Shown: one piece after another, positions 1 through 12,700 of the stretch
How the letters are laid out: the number at the start of each line of letters is the position of its first letter
How positions within the stretch are numbered: the first letter of the stretch is position 1
Translations under genes and position numbers: made by a program
Assembly: GCF_036324505.1 (NCBI RefSeq)
Contig: NC_086351.1
Location: forward strand, 5,822,001-5,886,000
Length of the DNA stretch: 64,000 nt
Reading direction: 5' to 3'
Source of the DNA: Eleginops maclovinus
Taxonomy: Eukaryota > Chordata > Actinopteri > Perciformes > Eleginopidae
The notes under the pieces: generated by a model
Database searches by the model: none
Told to the model about the DNA's origin: nothing
The model's input: only the letters and a program-made list of their open reading frames with translations

Positions 1-825
1 ACCTGATGTAGCAACCCCCCTCTCTTCCTTGTGGTTAATGGTATTGCCTCAAGTCAGATCTCCTGATCACAGATGTCACTTCTCTATACCTCCATTCCAC
101 ACTGGTCCTCTCACGCCTCCCTCTTCCTGTCCTCTTTCCTGTACCGAAAATGATCCGGACTGGGTCCCGTCTGTAACTCTGACTTCAAATCAATCTACCT
201 CTCTGTCTCTCTTCTCTGTTGGTAAACCATGCTCACTGTTCTGAGACAAGGGATTGTAACAATGGAGTCTTGATGCCACCAGTGACACGAAGCATTAATG
301 TTTTCTGTCTGAGTGATAATGCTTAGAAACTTTAAGTGGTTTCAAAAGAATCTGAATAAGCTTTTTATCATATTTACCTTAATAAGTAGCATTTCTCCCC
401 TTCCTTTGGATTGAAGATACTGAATATCAAAGTATGTGTACATGCACGCTTTGATATTTGCAGAATGCATTGTCTCCGGCTTTTGCTCACCCCTGTGGAA
501 AACTATTTTTAGCATCTAGGCAGCTAGTGTGAGGTACCTGGAAGTCACAATGCCAAGAACTGAATGGGAAACTGTTGGATCCTCCCTGCCAAGGCATATT
601 GATGGTAACGCTTCCTCAGTGCCATTATGGTGGAGATCAGGCACTGTCACGTTTCTATTGCCAAAAATCATGTCTTAAAAACTACTCTTAGCCAAGGATA
701 CCGGTACCCACAGCCTCATTCAGAATCAAATGGCTTCCAGGTATTCCAACTTCCCTGTTTCTCTTTACCAAGACAGATCACGGGACAAGTGTTGTTCAGA
801 ATGAATGTGAACCGCCATCCTCTGC

Positions 826-1040
<215 letters not shown>

Positions 1041-2427
1041 CCAGGCGACATCAGAGTCTGCGTGGCTCTCGAGCTGTTCACCTCTGACAGCCACAGACCC
1101 TTTTTTAAGCTATCCTCCAATCGTTGTGTTCTGTTATCTGGCCTGCCTCGCTGGCAGACACTGTGAAAACCAGAGCAGGCTTCGCTGGGACGGGGCTTGA
1201 CTGAATGTTTTAAGCGATAGCCTTGAATGCTTTCTTAAGATTGGGATATTCTTGGGGCACTCTCTCCAGCTCAACACGCCTGTATTATCTCACCATGTAG
1301 GCTCTCTGACCAGATGGACTAGCTGGTGGCCGGTCACCGATACTGTAATACTTCATAGATAAATTAAAAGATTTTAGGTTTGGTTCCTTGGCTACTTGCA
1401 TTCTTAGTTTTTTCAATCAGAGTTTCTTAAAACCATGGCAAAGCGACTAACCAGTGACTGTTAGGCATCCGTACACTGCAACTTGCCTTCGCGTAATGGT
1501 ACCTGCTTCAGACTTCTTCCTATTTAAAACGGATTGCATGAACATAGGCTCTGGATTACTTTTCAAATGTCTTCACTTACTCTTTTTTTTCTTTGTAATT
1601 TCATGTTGATTTATTTATTCACTTGTGTTGACCCCTTCCCCCAAACCACTGGGGCTTGTATCACAGACTAGGCACAACTAATGCCAGTGAAACAGGCCCT
1701 AAAACCCTCTCAGCTTTAAAAAAAAAAAATAAGTGCGTTAACTCCAACAGTGGTTCTCATTTTCGATCCTCCACGGCCACTTACATGGAAGAGTAGCATC
1801 TGTTTTATGTTTTTTCTTTTTGGATTCCGAAATAACTTCTTGCCATTTAAACCACAACGTCTGTGGTCAACTTAAGCTACACTAATGACGAGACTGACTC
1901 TGCATAGTTATATTTTTTACGGAAAAACTAAATGATACTCGCACATTATCCTGATTTACGGGAGGGTTTTTTGTAGTGTTGGTTTTTCTTTCTTTCTTTC
2001 TACCATTTACACAGAACTCCCCACACAAAGCTGCACTCTTTGGTCAGTATGTAAATATGTACCATCATGACTGCGCCAGTCGTATTGTATGTAGTTTCAC
2101 CCAGTGAGATAACCAACTCGGTTTCAACACATGCCGATTGGCGTGCATTATAGGCCACGTTGGCCTTCGACCACCACATCCAGAGGCTCAAATTCTATGT
2201 AAAGAGAGCTGTCGGCTTTCTCCCACCTCAATGTGAATTCCATGGGTATACAGCAGTATTGTAGTAGTCTAGGTTGTTCATCAGGAAAGGGTATTTCATG
2301 AACACCGTAGCCATTGCTGAATGCTGACATTAAGTGAACTGTGTCATCTTCCATGACGGCCAACTACAGATTAGTAACTACAAGTTAAACAGACCCTTGA
2401 TGTAAATGTAATTTTGTCCCCCTTATT

Positions 2428-2433
2428 AATAAA
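2428..2433 (+). terminator. Candidate poly(A) signal AATAAA (proximal)
   Basis: AATAAA followed within a few bases by an A-rich run and then a GTGT stretch. It would serve the transcript entering the window from the left. Confidence 0.3.
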
Positions 2434-2933
2434 AGGAAAAAAAAAAGTGTCACCTTCTAGCTAGCGGGTTGTACCACATTCAATGTTTGTTTTACAGAGT
2501 TGTATTGCTAGACGGCGATGTGGACTGAAAAGCATGGACCTAGTGTGAGGTTCAACTCTGTGTAAAACATGTGACTGTTGCATGATTATAAACTCGCAAG
2601 GTGTTCGAGAATTTGAAGATAATTTACCTCTTTTGTGTCCTACGGGAAACTACAAAGCAAAATAGTAGTACATTTTTGTTTTAACGATGATTTTCCCCCT
2701 GCTTCTAAAGTCCTAAGTCTTCAGTATACAACCAGTATGTTGCTGACTGTTTCAACTGGAGTAGGATTGAAATGTGGTGTAGTTTAAACCCAATGGGATA
2801 ATGTGTTGTAAGCTGCTTGGTCGGACATGGGCATCTAGATACAGGAAAATCTGCGTAATTGTACAGATGATAAACAGCGTTTGTATAAAAAACATATTTT
2901 TGTACTTCATCAGATCTCTACATGCATGTCAGC

Positions 2934-2939
2934 AATAAA
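2934..2939 (+). terminator. Candidate poly(A) signal AATAAA (distal)
   Basis: AATAAA followed about 25-40 bases later by a T/G-rich stretch (around 2962-2978), the usual arrangement of hexamer and downstream element. I take it as the likeliest end of the upstream gene. Confidence 0.4.
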
Positions 2940-2960
2940 CTTTGATATGGAAACATTAAC

Positions 2961-5900
2961 CTTTGTCATGTTTTTGTATCCTGACACTTTCTTTTACTGC
3001 CAGCAGGTGGAGCACTTCTGTTGAAAATGAAACCAAAGCCATCAGTAGAACTAGTGTAATAAATGCGTGGATGGTGCGATCCACAACTTCATGTTCAGTT
3101 GCACAATTCCAGCCATCTGTATGTGGTTTAAATTTTACGTCTTCTGAGGTTGAGTCTTGTGTGAGATTTAGACATAAAAAAAGATTCATCGAGTGTCTGG
3201 CGTCCATACCACCCAAGTCTTTCTGTGAGCCAGGTTTTGGACTGACACCGAGGTAGAGGTGCCCAAACAGGAAACTTCCTGCTGACTGACAGCACTGCGG
3301 GTCTGTGGGCTGCTCTGAGAATTCCCCCGACTCACCTCAGGTCTGTGAATGCACACACTCCATTTTGAGCGGGGCATTAGAAATAATTTCATGCCTGCCA
3401 AAAACTACACACAGATGCACATGGAGAGCTCATCACATGCAGAGCTGATGGACATATTGGATTAAATCTGTTATCCAAATGTTAAAAAATGGTCACTATG
3501 CAACTTTTTTTGGGTTGCTTTTTAAACCCCACTGATGCACATCTACATGTACACCGTGACTCCACAAGAGACGGAGAAGTGGTTCCTACCAGGGGTATTC
3601 CATCTTTAAACAAACAAATGAGGAGATTAGACCTTCGACCCTCTTGTTATAGATCAGTTACAATCTATACGTAGTTACCAAAGGCCAAAATGCTGTGCTG
3701 ACTCTGAAAAAAAGAATAACTGAGTTCTGAGTTAGGCCTATAGTTCCCACCCTTTTGACATCCTCCTCACAGTGGAGCTTGTCTCGAGTGGATCTCTCTG
3801 GATCATTACACCCCTCTCCCAACATGTCAAGCTGGGCGGAAAAGTCTCAATGGTCAAAGATGCTTTGTCCCCGTAAATCAGAACCAGCTGGCCTTGAGGA
3901 GGTCCATCCTTGATTCATGTGTTTCAAACAAACGATTGTTCATTAAAGGCTACGTCAGACATCTGCGATGCTTTTGCCTAATTGCCTCAGAGAGCATTAC
4001 GTATTGAGTTTCCTAGAAAAAGAGTATACCATACCCAGTTGGATAGGGATGACAAAGGCTAAACAGGGATCCACTTTCCAGATGTGTTGGCGTTTAATTA
4101 TTGTCATAGCTTTGTGTGCATACTTTACTGGTAGCAGTGTATTTAACTATTAAAAATGTATTAGATATAATTGATACTAGTGCACAGCTGCATCTGCTGT
4201 AGTTATCGCTCTGTGTGTTTATGTCTGTCGGAGCGTGTGAATGTGACTCCAGCTGTGTCCAGCAGGCCAAAGCTTTATTGCCCCAAGCCCAGACCATACA
4301 TTCCAGCAAACACACAAAACCAAATGTGTGCAGCATTTGAACAAGAGTCAAAACATGTGACACACAACATAGAGTAGATTTAATGTTCTCATGGCTGCAT
4401 AAGAAGAGGACACATGAGATCAGATGATAGGTTAAACATCTAATGTGTGTTGCTTGCTGCTTGCTTGTGGAAGGTCAACCTATGGTCATGCTTCTACTGG
4501 AATCATACAGTCTAGTCCAGTCTTGTGTGTGCTCTTCTTACAGTCTCAATGAGGAAAATAAGCAGGGAAAGAGGAAAGCTTACACTCAATGACAGAAAAG
4601 AAAATGTAAAGGTCCTCTGGGTGGCATTAACATTAAATCCTACAAAATGAAAGTGCTGGATGTGAGAAACAAATTGGGGAAGTGCAGCAAATAATTGGTT
4701 ATTAACATTTTGACCCCCAAAAAAATGATTCCCATACAATGCATGTTTTTGCGAAATTCAGACAGTTTCCTTGAATTAAAAAATACTGTATTTGCAAAGT
4801 TGACCTGAGAGTCGTGCTGCAAAAAAATGTGTTTTCCAAAGGTTCAACATCAGAGGAGCATGAATGCAGAAAATATCTAACTATTTATACTTTAGATTTG
4901 TATTCTGTTGAAGTGGAAATGTTAGTTTAACCAAAAGCTGTATTACCTATCTAATGGGGTCAATGAATGTGAATAATTCATTGTCTGTCTCACTGGCTAG
5001 TCATTTTTAAAGTCGGTCACATGCTACTGTAACAAAACATTTATCAAACTATTATCCAGTATGGTATCAAGTATTTGAAGAGGCAAAACACTGAATAAGC
5101 ATTTCCATTTGTTACAACCTTTAATAACTCGTAAAGAAGAAGAGCAAATGAGATTAGCAGCATTATGATTTGTTCTTACAGAGGAGCTGAACACAGTTCA
5201 TTTTTGTTGGCGAGCCACCTTGGCCTTAAATCAAGTATCGAAACAGAATGTGCATACGGTCCCCATATGAGCAGCGAGGAGGGAAAACATCTGCTAAAGT
5301 CTTTCTTTATTTATTTTAGTCTTTAGTCCTGCTCCTCATACTTGAGTGTTGTTAGAACAGACGATAAAACTGAAGATCTGAAAATGAAGAATGCAATTAC
5401 AGTATCATCAACCATTGAGCGGGAACCACGAAACACATAAATCCTGTGAAGGGTTCAGACCTTTGTGTTTTATCCCTTTTCCTTTACTTTGCACTTGATT
5501 AAAGTACCATGCTGCCATGTTCTCTGAAACTAACAATACTTTGAAATCAGTCCTCATGTTCTGAAACGGCAGTAAAGGTCTCTTAACATGAAACAATAAA
5601 TTAAACAAGGTAACAAAACTGAGTCCTTATATTCCTCCCACATTAAAGAGCGCAGTCTAATTCAGTAACAGACAGTGACTTCAGATGTGGTTATAAACTG
5701 GTGCCAGCAGAAGAAGGACTTTGTTGTGGCACTTTGCACATGCTGTGCCCTACAGCAGTGAGAACTGTCCAAATGTACCACAGATAATAATCCATTTCCT
5801 GTGAGGAACTGGCTATTTCTCTCAGCCTGAAGCTCTTTTTTTATGTAACACAAGTGCAACATGTTTGAGTGTTTAGCATTTCGTAGACCTCATAAGAATT

Positions 5901-7990
5901 TGCAATAACAAAGTTGCCACATTTGCACTTCATTTACTTTATTAGATCAACATTTTTTAAAATATATTCATTTACTTTTTCTCTGATGACAAGATCTGCA
6001 GATTAATACCAATTTGTGAGAGTTGTATCAATCGTAGTGATGAAAAAAAAAAGCACATCCCAGTGCCCAAGAAACATAGATCAAATGTAACGGCACAAGA
6101 ACCGATAGATCTGCACACCAAATAGTTAGTATCAGTCATTTCATCTAACTTTTGACATTTAAAAAAAGGTGTATATCCCAAAATCTCAAACTAATACCAC
6201 TTTAAGTCAGCTGCTTTGATCTCATTACATCTAATATTGGATTTTATTGTTGAAGTATCTGTCAGTGATGGCAGTAAAACGTGTTTATTTGCAGCCATTT
6301 TACCACCAGTTTGTTAATACCTGGATTAGGTGGGTGACATGAGCAGTTTTCCCATTGTTGGTTGCTCAAAAGGATCTTCTAAGCATTATGACGAGAAAGT
6401 GCACTAAGGAAGCAAATTTCCCAGATTGTATCTTATTTTTTACTATAGTGCTTTTGTATTATTTACTCTTTTCCTGAATCAACGTTCTGATGATTATATT
6501 GTGTATGACACTTCGCAGAAGGTATCAAAGCTAAAGCCTCATGCAACCTCAGTGCATAACCCCTCTTACTCACAATCATCTGAAACACATCAGTGTGAAG
6601 CTGCAGATTGTTTACAGCTGCTCTGCGTCTCATGGTGACCTTGTCCTGTTTCTGTGAGAGAATGAACCGCCGCTGTTTCTTGTCTCTTTAAGGATGACAT
6701 CCCGGGACATCCACACATTGTGAAATCACTCTCGAGGGGGTTTGCATTTAATGTGATGCAGAGGCCCATCCTGTCCCTGCATGTTTTCTTACTTTATTCA
6801 GTGTTGAGGAATAGCATTAATCTCCGAGGCTAAGAAGAGGCGGTTGGGTATTAGGGAGTGAGAAATCAACATTTGGTCACATTTCTTTTGTTGTTTAAAT
6901 CTTTGAATGTCCTCATGATTTCTGAACAGTTTTCTTCTTCCTCTACATTTTTAGCAAACTTACATCCGACTTAACTCCTCCTTCTCCTTCTATCTTTCTT
7001 TGACTCGTCAACTCGGTCAATAGTAAAGTGGGAAATCCAAAATGGCGTGAGAACGAGTGTGTCATTTTCAAACTGCCCGCTAACTCTGAACATCTGGTCC
7101 TGCAGGGAGGAGGGCGACCCTGTCAATGGGAGCCCTTGTCTCCCCTGTCAACACCACGAGAAAAGCCCGCCACAAAGCGAACAAGGAGGCATGTGTGTGT
7201 TTAAAATGTGTGTGTGTTTATGGACCGACGCTGTCCATACTGGAAAGATGCTGAACAGACTCACACATTTGGGGAAGGAGCTACTGTAATTTACATTTCA
7301 GTCGTCCCCCTTTTGAAATGAGTGGTTAGATATATCATCAGTGTACTTTAAGCTTGAAAAAAATCCTCCCTGCTCTTCAAGTGCACTGCAGTGTCAGACC
7401 ACACGCAGGTAGCAGCAATAAAAAAAATGCATCTAATTAACTAATTCATTAACAAGACACATCTGGTGCCATAAACCAGAAGTACTCAGTTGATCATCCT
7501 GATAATGTGGATTCTAAATCTTGTTGAAAATCTGGAAAAACATGACCATCTGTTTAAGCCATTTGTTGTATTAGTATTTAGGGATTAAACAGAAACTATT
7601 TGGGAGGAAAGCGCAGCTGAACCATATATTACATTCTGGTGAAATGCAAGGCCTCCCCAGGTACTCGCATTTTCTTTGAAACCTCCCTTTGGTATAAAAA
7701 TCATCCTCTGCACAACATTATAAAAACAGCAGAACTCTTTTATTCGTGTACCTCAATTTAAGTTCCGATATGTTATTTGAAAGTTGTCATTCTGATATTA
7801 CATAAGTAGTGTTTAAGACACTTAAAATGCAGAATAACAACTGGTTGTGTATTGTAATTATTACAAATAGCACATTTAAACTCAAAGTTGTGTCTTTAAT
7901 GCCCTTCTCAGCTGAACATAAAAACAATTTCATGAATGTATATCTAATTTCTAATCCGGCATGCTCCCTTTTCAAAATACAGCCCTGCTC

Positions 7991-8038
<48 letters not shown>

Positions 8039-9322
8039 GCACCAGATGCATCTTGTTGTTTTAATGGACTCACTGCCCATGTATTGCTGCCACCTGTGTG
8101 TGAGCTGCTGTCTGTAAAACAACTAGTCAGCACTTGTTGGGTGATTTAAATGACCGTGATGAGATTTTAAACACCCCGATGAACGCTCTCAGACATGTTG
8201 ATGAGTAGATAAGATTCTTCCAGTGAAAGAGGTATTGTTCCGCTGTTAGTTGAGGATCTAGTGGAAGTACTGCCAGCACAATCATCCTGTACAGTACATT
8301 TGATCTATGGTGGTTTCATGGTTAAGTAGACCTTGGATTGAAATCTTCGTCTGCTTTTATTGACATTTCTAGTGATGCTTTGCAGACCTTTCAGATGCTG
8401 ATAGGATTGATTCTATCACATATTTATTGTACTTTGGATTTCTTCATTGTGACTGTAAGACATGGAGATTATAAAGTAAATATTTGTCTTTAGAAGTTGG
8501 TTAATGATTTTAAATCTTCACTTCCTGCGCAGTCATAGTTTCTAGAGAGCAACATTTGACTGTATAACTTCGGGTCACCATTACATGAAATGGGACACTT
8601 CTTCTCTTACCAGGCTGATGAGATAATGTGTTCTTTATCATTAAAAAAACAAGATTCAATATATGTTGAATCAAGTAAGAATAATAGTTCTAGTGTTACA
8701 TGGACTGAATTAAGAAGATGTTCGTTTTTCCAATTTCCAAATGTTGAATTATGACAGAATTGGGTCGGGGCACTTTCATTAAGTATAATTTGCTCTGCGT
8801 TACAATCTGATATCTGTGTTTACTTTACTTTCCTTCAAATGAAGGAGACTGAAAGTGAATGTAGACCATCTGACACTGACCAGTTGAGGTGTGGGAGTGT
8901 TAGCTTGGCAGAATAGCTGCTGTCCATTGTGGGCGATTACGACTCTCACAGCTGTACCCTCTCAGCACGGTCAGCAGAGAGAAAACCGGAGGAGCTCTGT
9001 TAATGTGCTGTGGAAAAACTCTGAAAAACTAAGCTGACTGTCGGCACCTCTCTGTCTCTAATGCTGTTTGGGTTCACACCACATTCTCTCTCAGACATAG
9101 AGACATAAACAGTGGGGACACATTATTAAATCAGATACTGTACTTGTGTGAGGGTGGATAAAATGCAGAGAAATGTGAGAGTAATTATATTTGTGGAAGA
9201 AATGGTTCCACTTGATTGGATTTTAAAAAAGTTTAGATGTAAAATCCATCAGGATTTGTTGAAAAAGTATTTTCTGTAATAACTATTTGTGGCAGATATG
9301 GACTGAGATATTTATTCTTTAA
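2961..9322. other. Non-coding stretch, no gene seen
   Basis: AT-rich sequence in which every open frame is under about 115 codons, unspliced and low-complexity. I see no domain, no exon set with consistent phases and no RNA gene. The only distinct structure is the GTT microsatellite near 8.0 kb. Regulatory elements of EVA1B or of the upstream gene could be present but cannot be recognised without comparison to other fish. Confidence 0.5.
7991..8037. repeat. (TTG)n trinucleotide microsatellite
   Basis: About 16 perfect TTG/GTT units. Read on the - strand this gives an apparent poly-glutamine frame, but no exon or conserved protein surrounds it. Confidence 0.95.
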
Positions 9323-9741
9323 AGAGGCCTTATTATGAATTATGTTTTTCCTTTTTACTGTAGTGTGTTATATAGGTCTTTGTGCCTGTAAATGGTCTGT
9401 AAAGGCTAAAATCCAAAAGTTCCCCCCTGTCTGAAACGCCTCCATTGGACCCCTTTGTCGCTACCTAGTGACATCGCTATGTATCATTTGAGCTTCTCTT
9501 GGCTGGCACATTTGAACAAATTGTACTTGATAGGCTTAAGGGCAGGAGAACTCTAAAGAGTTGACCAATCACAACAGAGCTGGCCAGCTTATCAATCAGA
9601 ACAGACTGGGCTCTGGTTTCAGACAGAGGGTGAAAAGAGGTGCTGCAGCACAGGCAGTATGAGAAGAATAAAGAGCTTTTTGAACATTAAAGCATAACAA
9701 TATGTCACAGTAGGCACAAAAAATGAGCATAATATGCCCCT
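9323..9741. mobile_element. Non-autonomous TIR element (MITE), TTAA-flanked
   Basis: The 419 bp segment begins AGAGGCCTTATTATG. The reverse complement of its right end begins AGGGGCATATTATG, so the ends are imperfect inverted repeats. Both sides carry TTAA (9319-9322 and 9742-9745), which fits a target-site duplication. There is no coding capacity. Inside are a segment with GACCAATCAC and CAATCAGAACAGAC and a right-end AATAAAGAGC, wording I associate with a widespread dispersed repeat in perch-like fishes. TTAA targets suggest piggyBac-type mobilisation, but the termini do not match the classic CCC start, so the superfamily is open. Confidence 0.7.
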
Positions 9742-12700
9742 TTAAAAAATAGTTTGCTTCACAAGGTTAAACTGATCATATTTGGGAGTCAATGAGTTTG
9801 TTCTTCAGTCGTGTGGGCGTTCAACAGCTGAATCATTTACAGAAATCCAGTGAGTTTACTTCACATATGAGACTTCATGGAAAAATAAAGCCCACCAGCA
9901 GTGTGATGAGAAACCACAAGGTTTCATGCCCATCACTGTGCCAGTAAATACCAGATTTACCAAGTGTTGAACAAATTCTGACTCTCACATCCTCCTCCTC
10001 TTCCTCTCCTCCCACTCCTTCATCCTGTATCTGTTGGTGGCAAACAGCCCTTGCATTTCCTCTCTGGCTGCCCCCTTCAAAAGTTAGCTTTGGTGTGGGC
10101 GGATGAGACACGTCTCTTTCTCTTTGTGTGAGTTGTAAATATTTTCCCCAATCAAAGAGTTGAACTTCAGAGCTCAGTCTAATCTCTGAGACACACTTCA
10201 AAGTACACGATGAAGTACATGAGTGAGAGAGAGCGTGAGTGCACGTCTCTTCCACTCAGGGTAGTTTTTATTGTGAGGAGCTCATGATTACATTTTTCGA
10301 AATGTACTCTTTATAGCCAGAGTGTGACATCTGAAAAATGAAATAATATTTGTTGATTGTTTCATATATTAGCCCATTTATGTTTTGGATCCACCCAAGC
10401 CATAGGACCAGATAGACGACTTGAGTCCAGTCAGGGTTCAGATCCATGGTAAAACGCTTAAATCAGTTCCAGGTCAGGTGCTGGATCTGTTCAACACTCT
10501 GAGTAATACCTGAAGACCTGGCTGAGATCAGACAGTGCTGATGTGTGTATGGCGTTACCTTATGACCTGGGCAAGCAAGTCTGGTCCTGAATGGTAACCC
10601 TTGTTTAGCAAAACGACACAAAAACTCACTTGAGACTCGCGGCCCAATCACCTAACCATAACCATTCTAGGTCAATGCCTAATAGCTTCCATCTCAGGAG
10701 AGTTTAGCAAATCAAGGGTTAACGTATTGACACAAACAGCGAGCGCCTCTGCTCAGGAGGTGAAGGGTCAAAGAGCAGAGGTCAGACGCTGAGGTCACAG
10801 TTGATAGCATTGCTTACGTTAGCAGCCGTGGCAGTAAGCAACAATTTGATACAGTTCCAAAGGGAAAACAGACCAACTGAACTTCATTGTGCTGGATGCA
10901 AGTTAAAAAGTCACAACATCATGCTGCTTTATTTTACATTCACAAACAACAATGATTACTATATTCTGCAATTGTTTTTATAGTTAGCAAGTCTCAGGAA
11001 AAAGTGAAAAAAAACCTGGTTTATTCAGAGTCCTTTATTTCAAGCCTTGTATGTGTTTCTATTTACGATTTAGGCCATCATTTTACCGTCTGTCTGGTAT
11101 GCATGCATTTATTTTCAGATGTTGGATTACAAACTGTACACCCAACCATGCCACACATTCTTTTGACTTTGTTTCATGAGAAAAAAAACAAGTGAAACTC
11201 AAGAACAGAAAACTAAAAAACCCACCTACAATACCAAGTGTTTCTGTTTCTCTCAGAGCCATCACTCTTCCCACAGAAAGCCAAATAGAGCTGGAGGTAG
11301 TCATTATTGGCTTCCCGGGGTAATGCTCGAATGACTGCTCAGGTCTATTCTTGCTCAGTCATGGTGAAGCAGGTACACAGTGGTTGTTAGAGTAGACACT
11401 GGGTGACAAACACACATATAGAGTGTCATTCTTGCGGTTGTGTCTTCAACCCATATGAGGCATGGGAGGAGTGCCACTTTAAAAAACAAACTAGGTTTTC
11501 CCAAGCGCTGCCAGGCACCCATGGAGAAGAAACCAGTCTGGGCCATGATCAGGCTACCCGCTGGCCCAAATATGAATTCCTTGGGGGTTTTGTTTGGACT
11601 CGATCCCAACCCCAAGGTTTGCTTTGCAGTCCCGTAGTTTTATGCGTGGCTGTAACACTGGTAGGATGGATGTAGGAACTCCAGATGTCTGTCTTGAGCG
11701 TAGATTATGTCCATGTTAGGAGGTGCACAGTTCTGCTTCCTGTTTTTTTACTCAGTAGATTGTTTGGGTTTTTGCTCATATAGTTGCTTTCAATCATTGT
11801 GTAGGTTTGGCTGGTTTGGGATCAGTCTGGTCTTTCTCATGACAGATCCTCCAGTCTCCAAGAGGCTGACGTTTTGTTTATGTTCTGTTTGTGTTCTGCA
11901 GACGCTCTATCTGATGTATTAAAATATAATAATTCCTGTCAAACTTTGCTAAAATTATGTTAACAATTCACTTACATGCATCAAGCTGTGTTACATGTAT
12001 TATTCATAACGAGCACACACTGTTTAAAAGTCCTTTAACATTTTGACAGAAAGAGATGACAGCATGAATTACAGCGCACTCGGGGTGTGTTCTTTGGCTC
12101 TGTTTAGATTTAGAAAAATGAAGATCACTCCTTTTATGCCTCTTGAAGAAATTGGCTCTGCTCTTTGCACAGCCAGTTTATGGGCAACAGAGGCTGCAGT
12201 TCCTGACAGGCTATCATTTCCCCACAGAAAATGAATGTATTAAAAAAAATGTGGCAGCTAAACTATATTATTTCTGGAAGTGACGCACGGTCTTCTGTGT
12301 GAAGCTCACTGAAATAACATGGATAGAGGCGAAGTTTCAGAAGCCTGAATATTACACAGATAGCATCTCTTCCTGTGCTAATTAAATTCAGAACTATTTA
12401 AACTCTTGGAACAATTTAAACTCTGCACTGCCCCTTTTTATGTGTTTGATTTGGAAGCTTGTGTTCTTTCAAGTGACTATAGTATGATACAATTACTGAG
12501 TAAGTGCAAAAAAACAATGATTGGATGTCCAAAACTTCCTCCAGTTCAAATATAAAACAGTTGTTTGGGGAGCTAAAGAATTAATGATCAGGGCTTCCCC
12601 TTAATATTGGTGCAGTCATGACGTAAGTCCTAAATCTCCACATTGAGATAGTAGAGTAATAATATATCAAGATTAAAGGGGTTAAATACTGTATGTGTTT

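Noticed and set aside
2..244. Open frame from the left edge as the last coding exon of the upstream gene
   Set aside because: The peptide is serine/proline-rich low-complexity sequence with no kinase or STK40-like ending. It is better read as UTR.
7787..8122. Frames with poly-Gln, poly-Cys or poly-Leu
   Set aside because: They are created by the TTG microsatellite. No splice sites or homology surround them.
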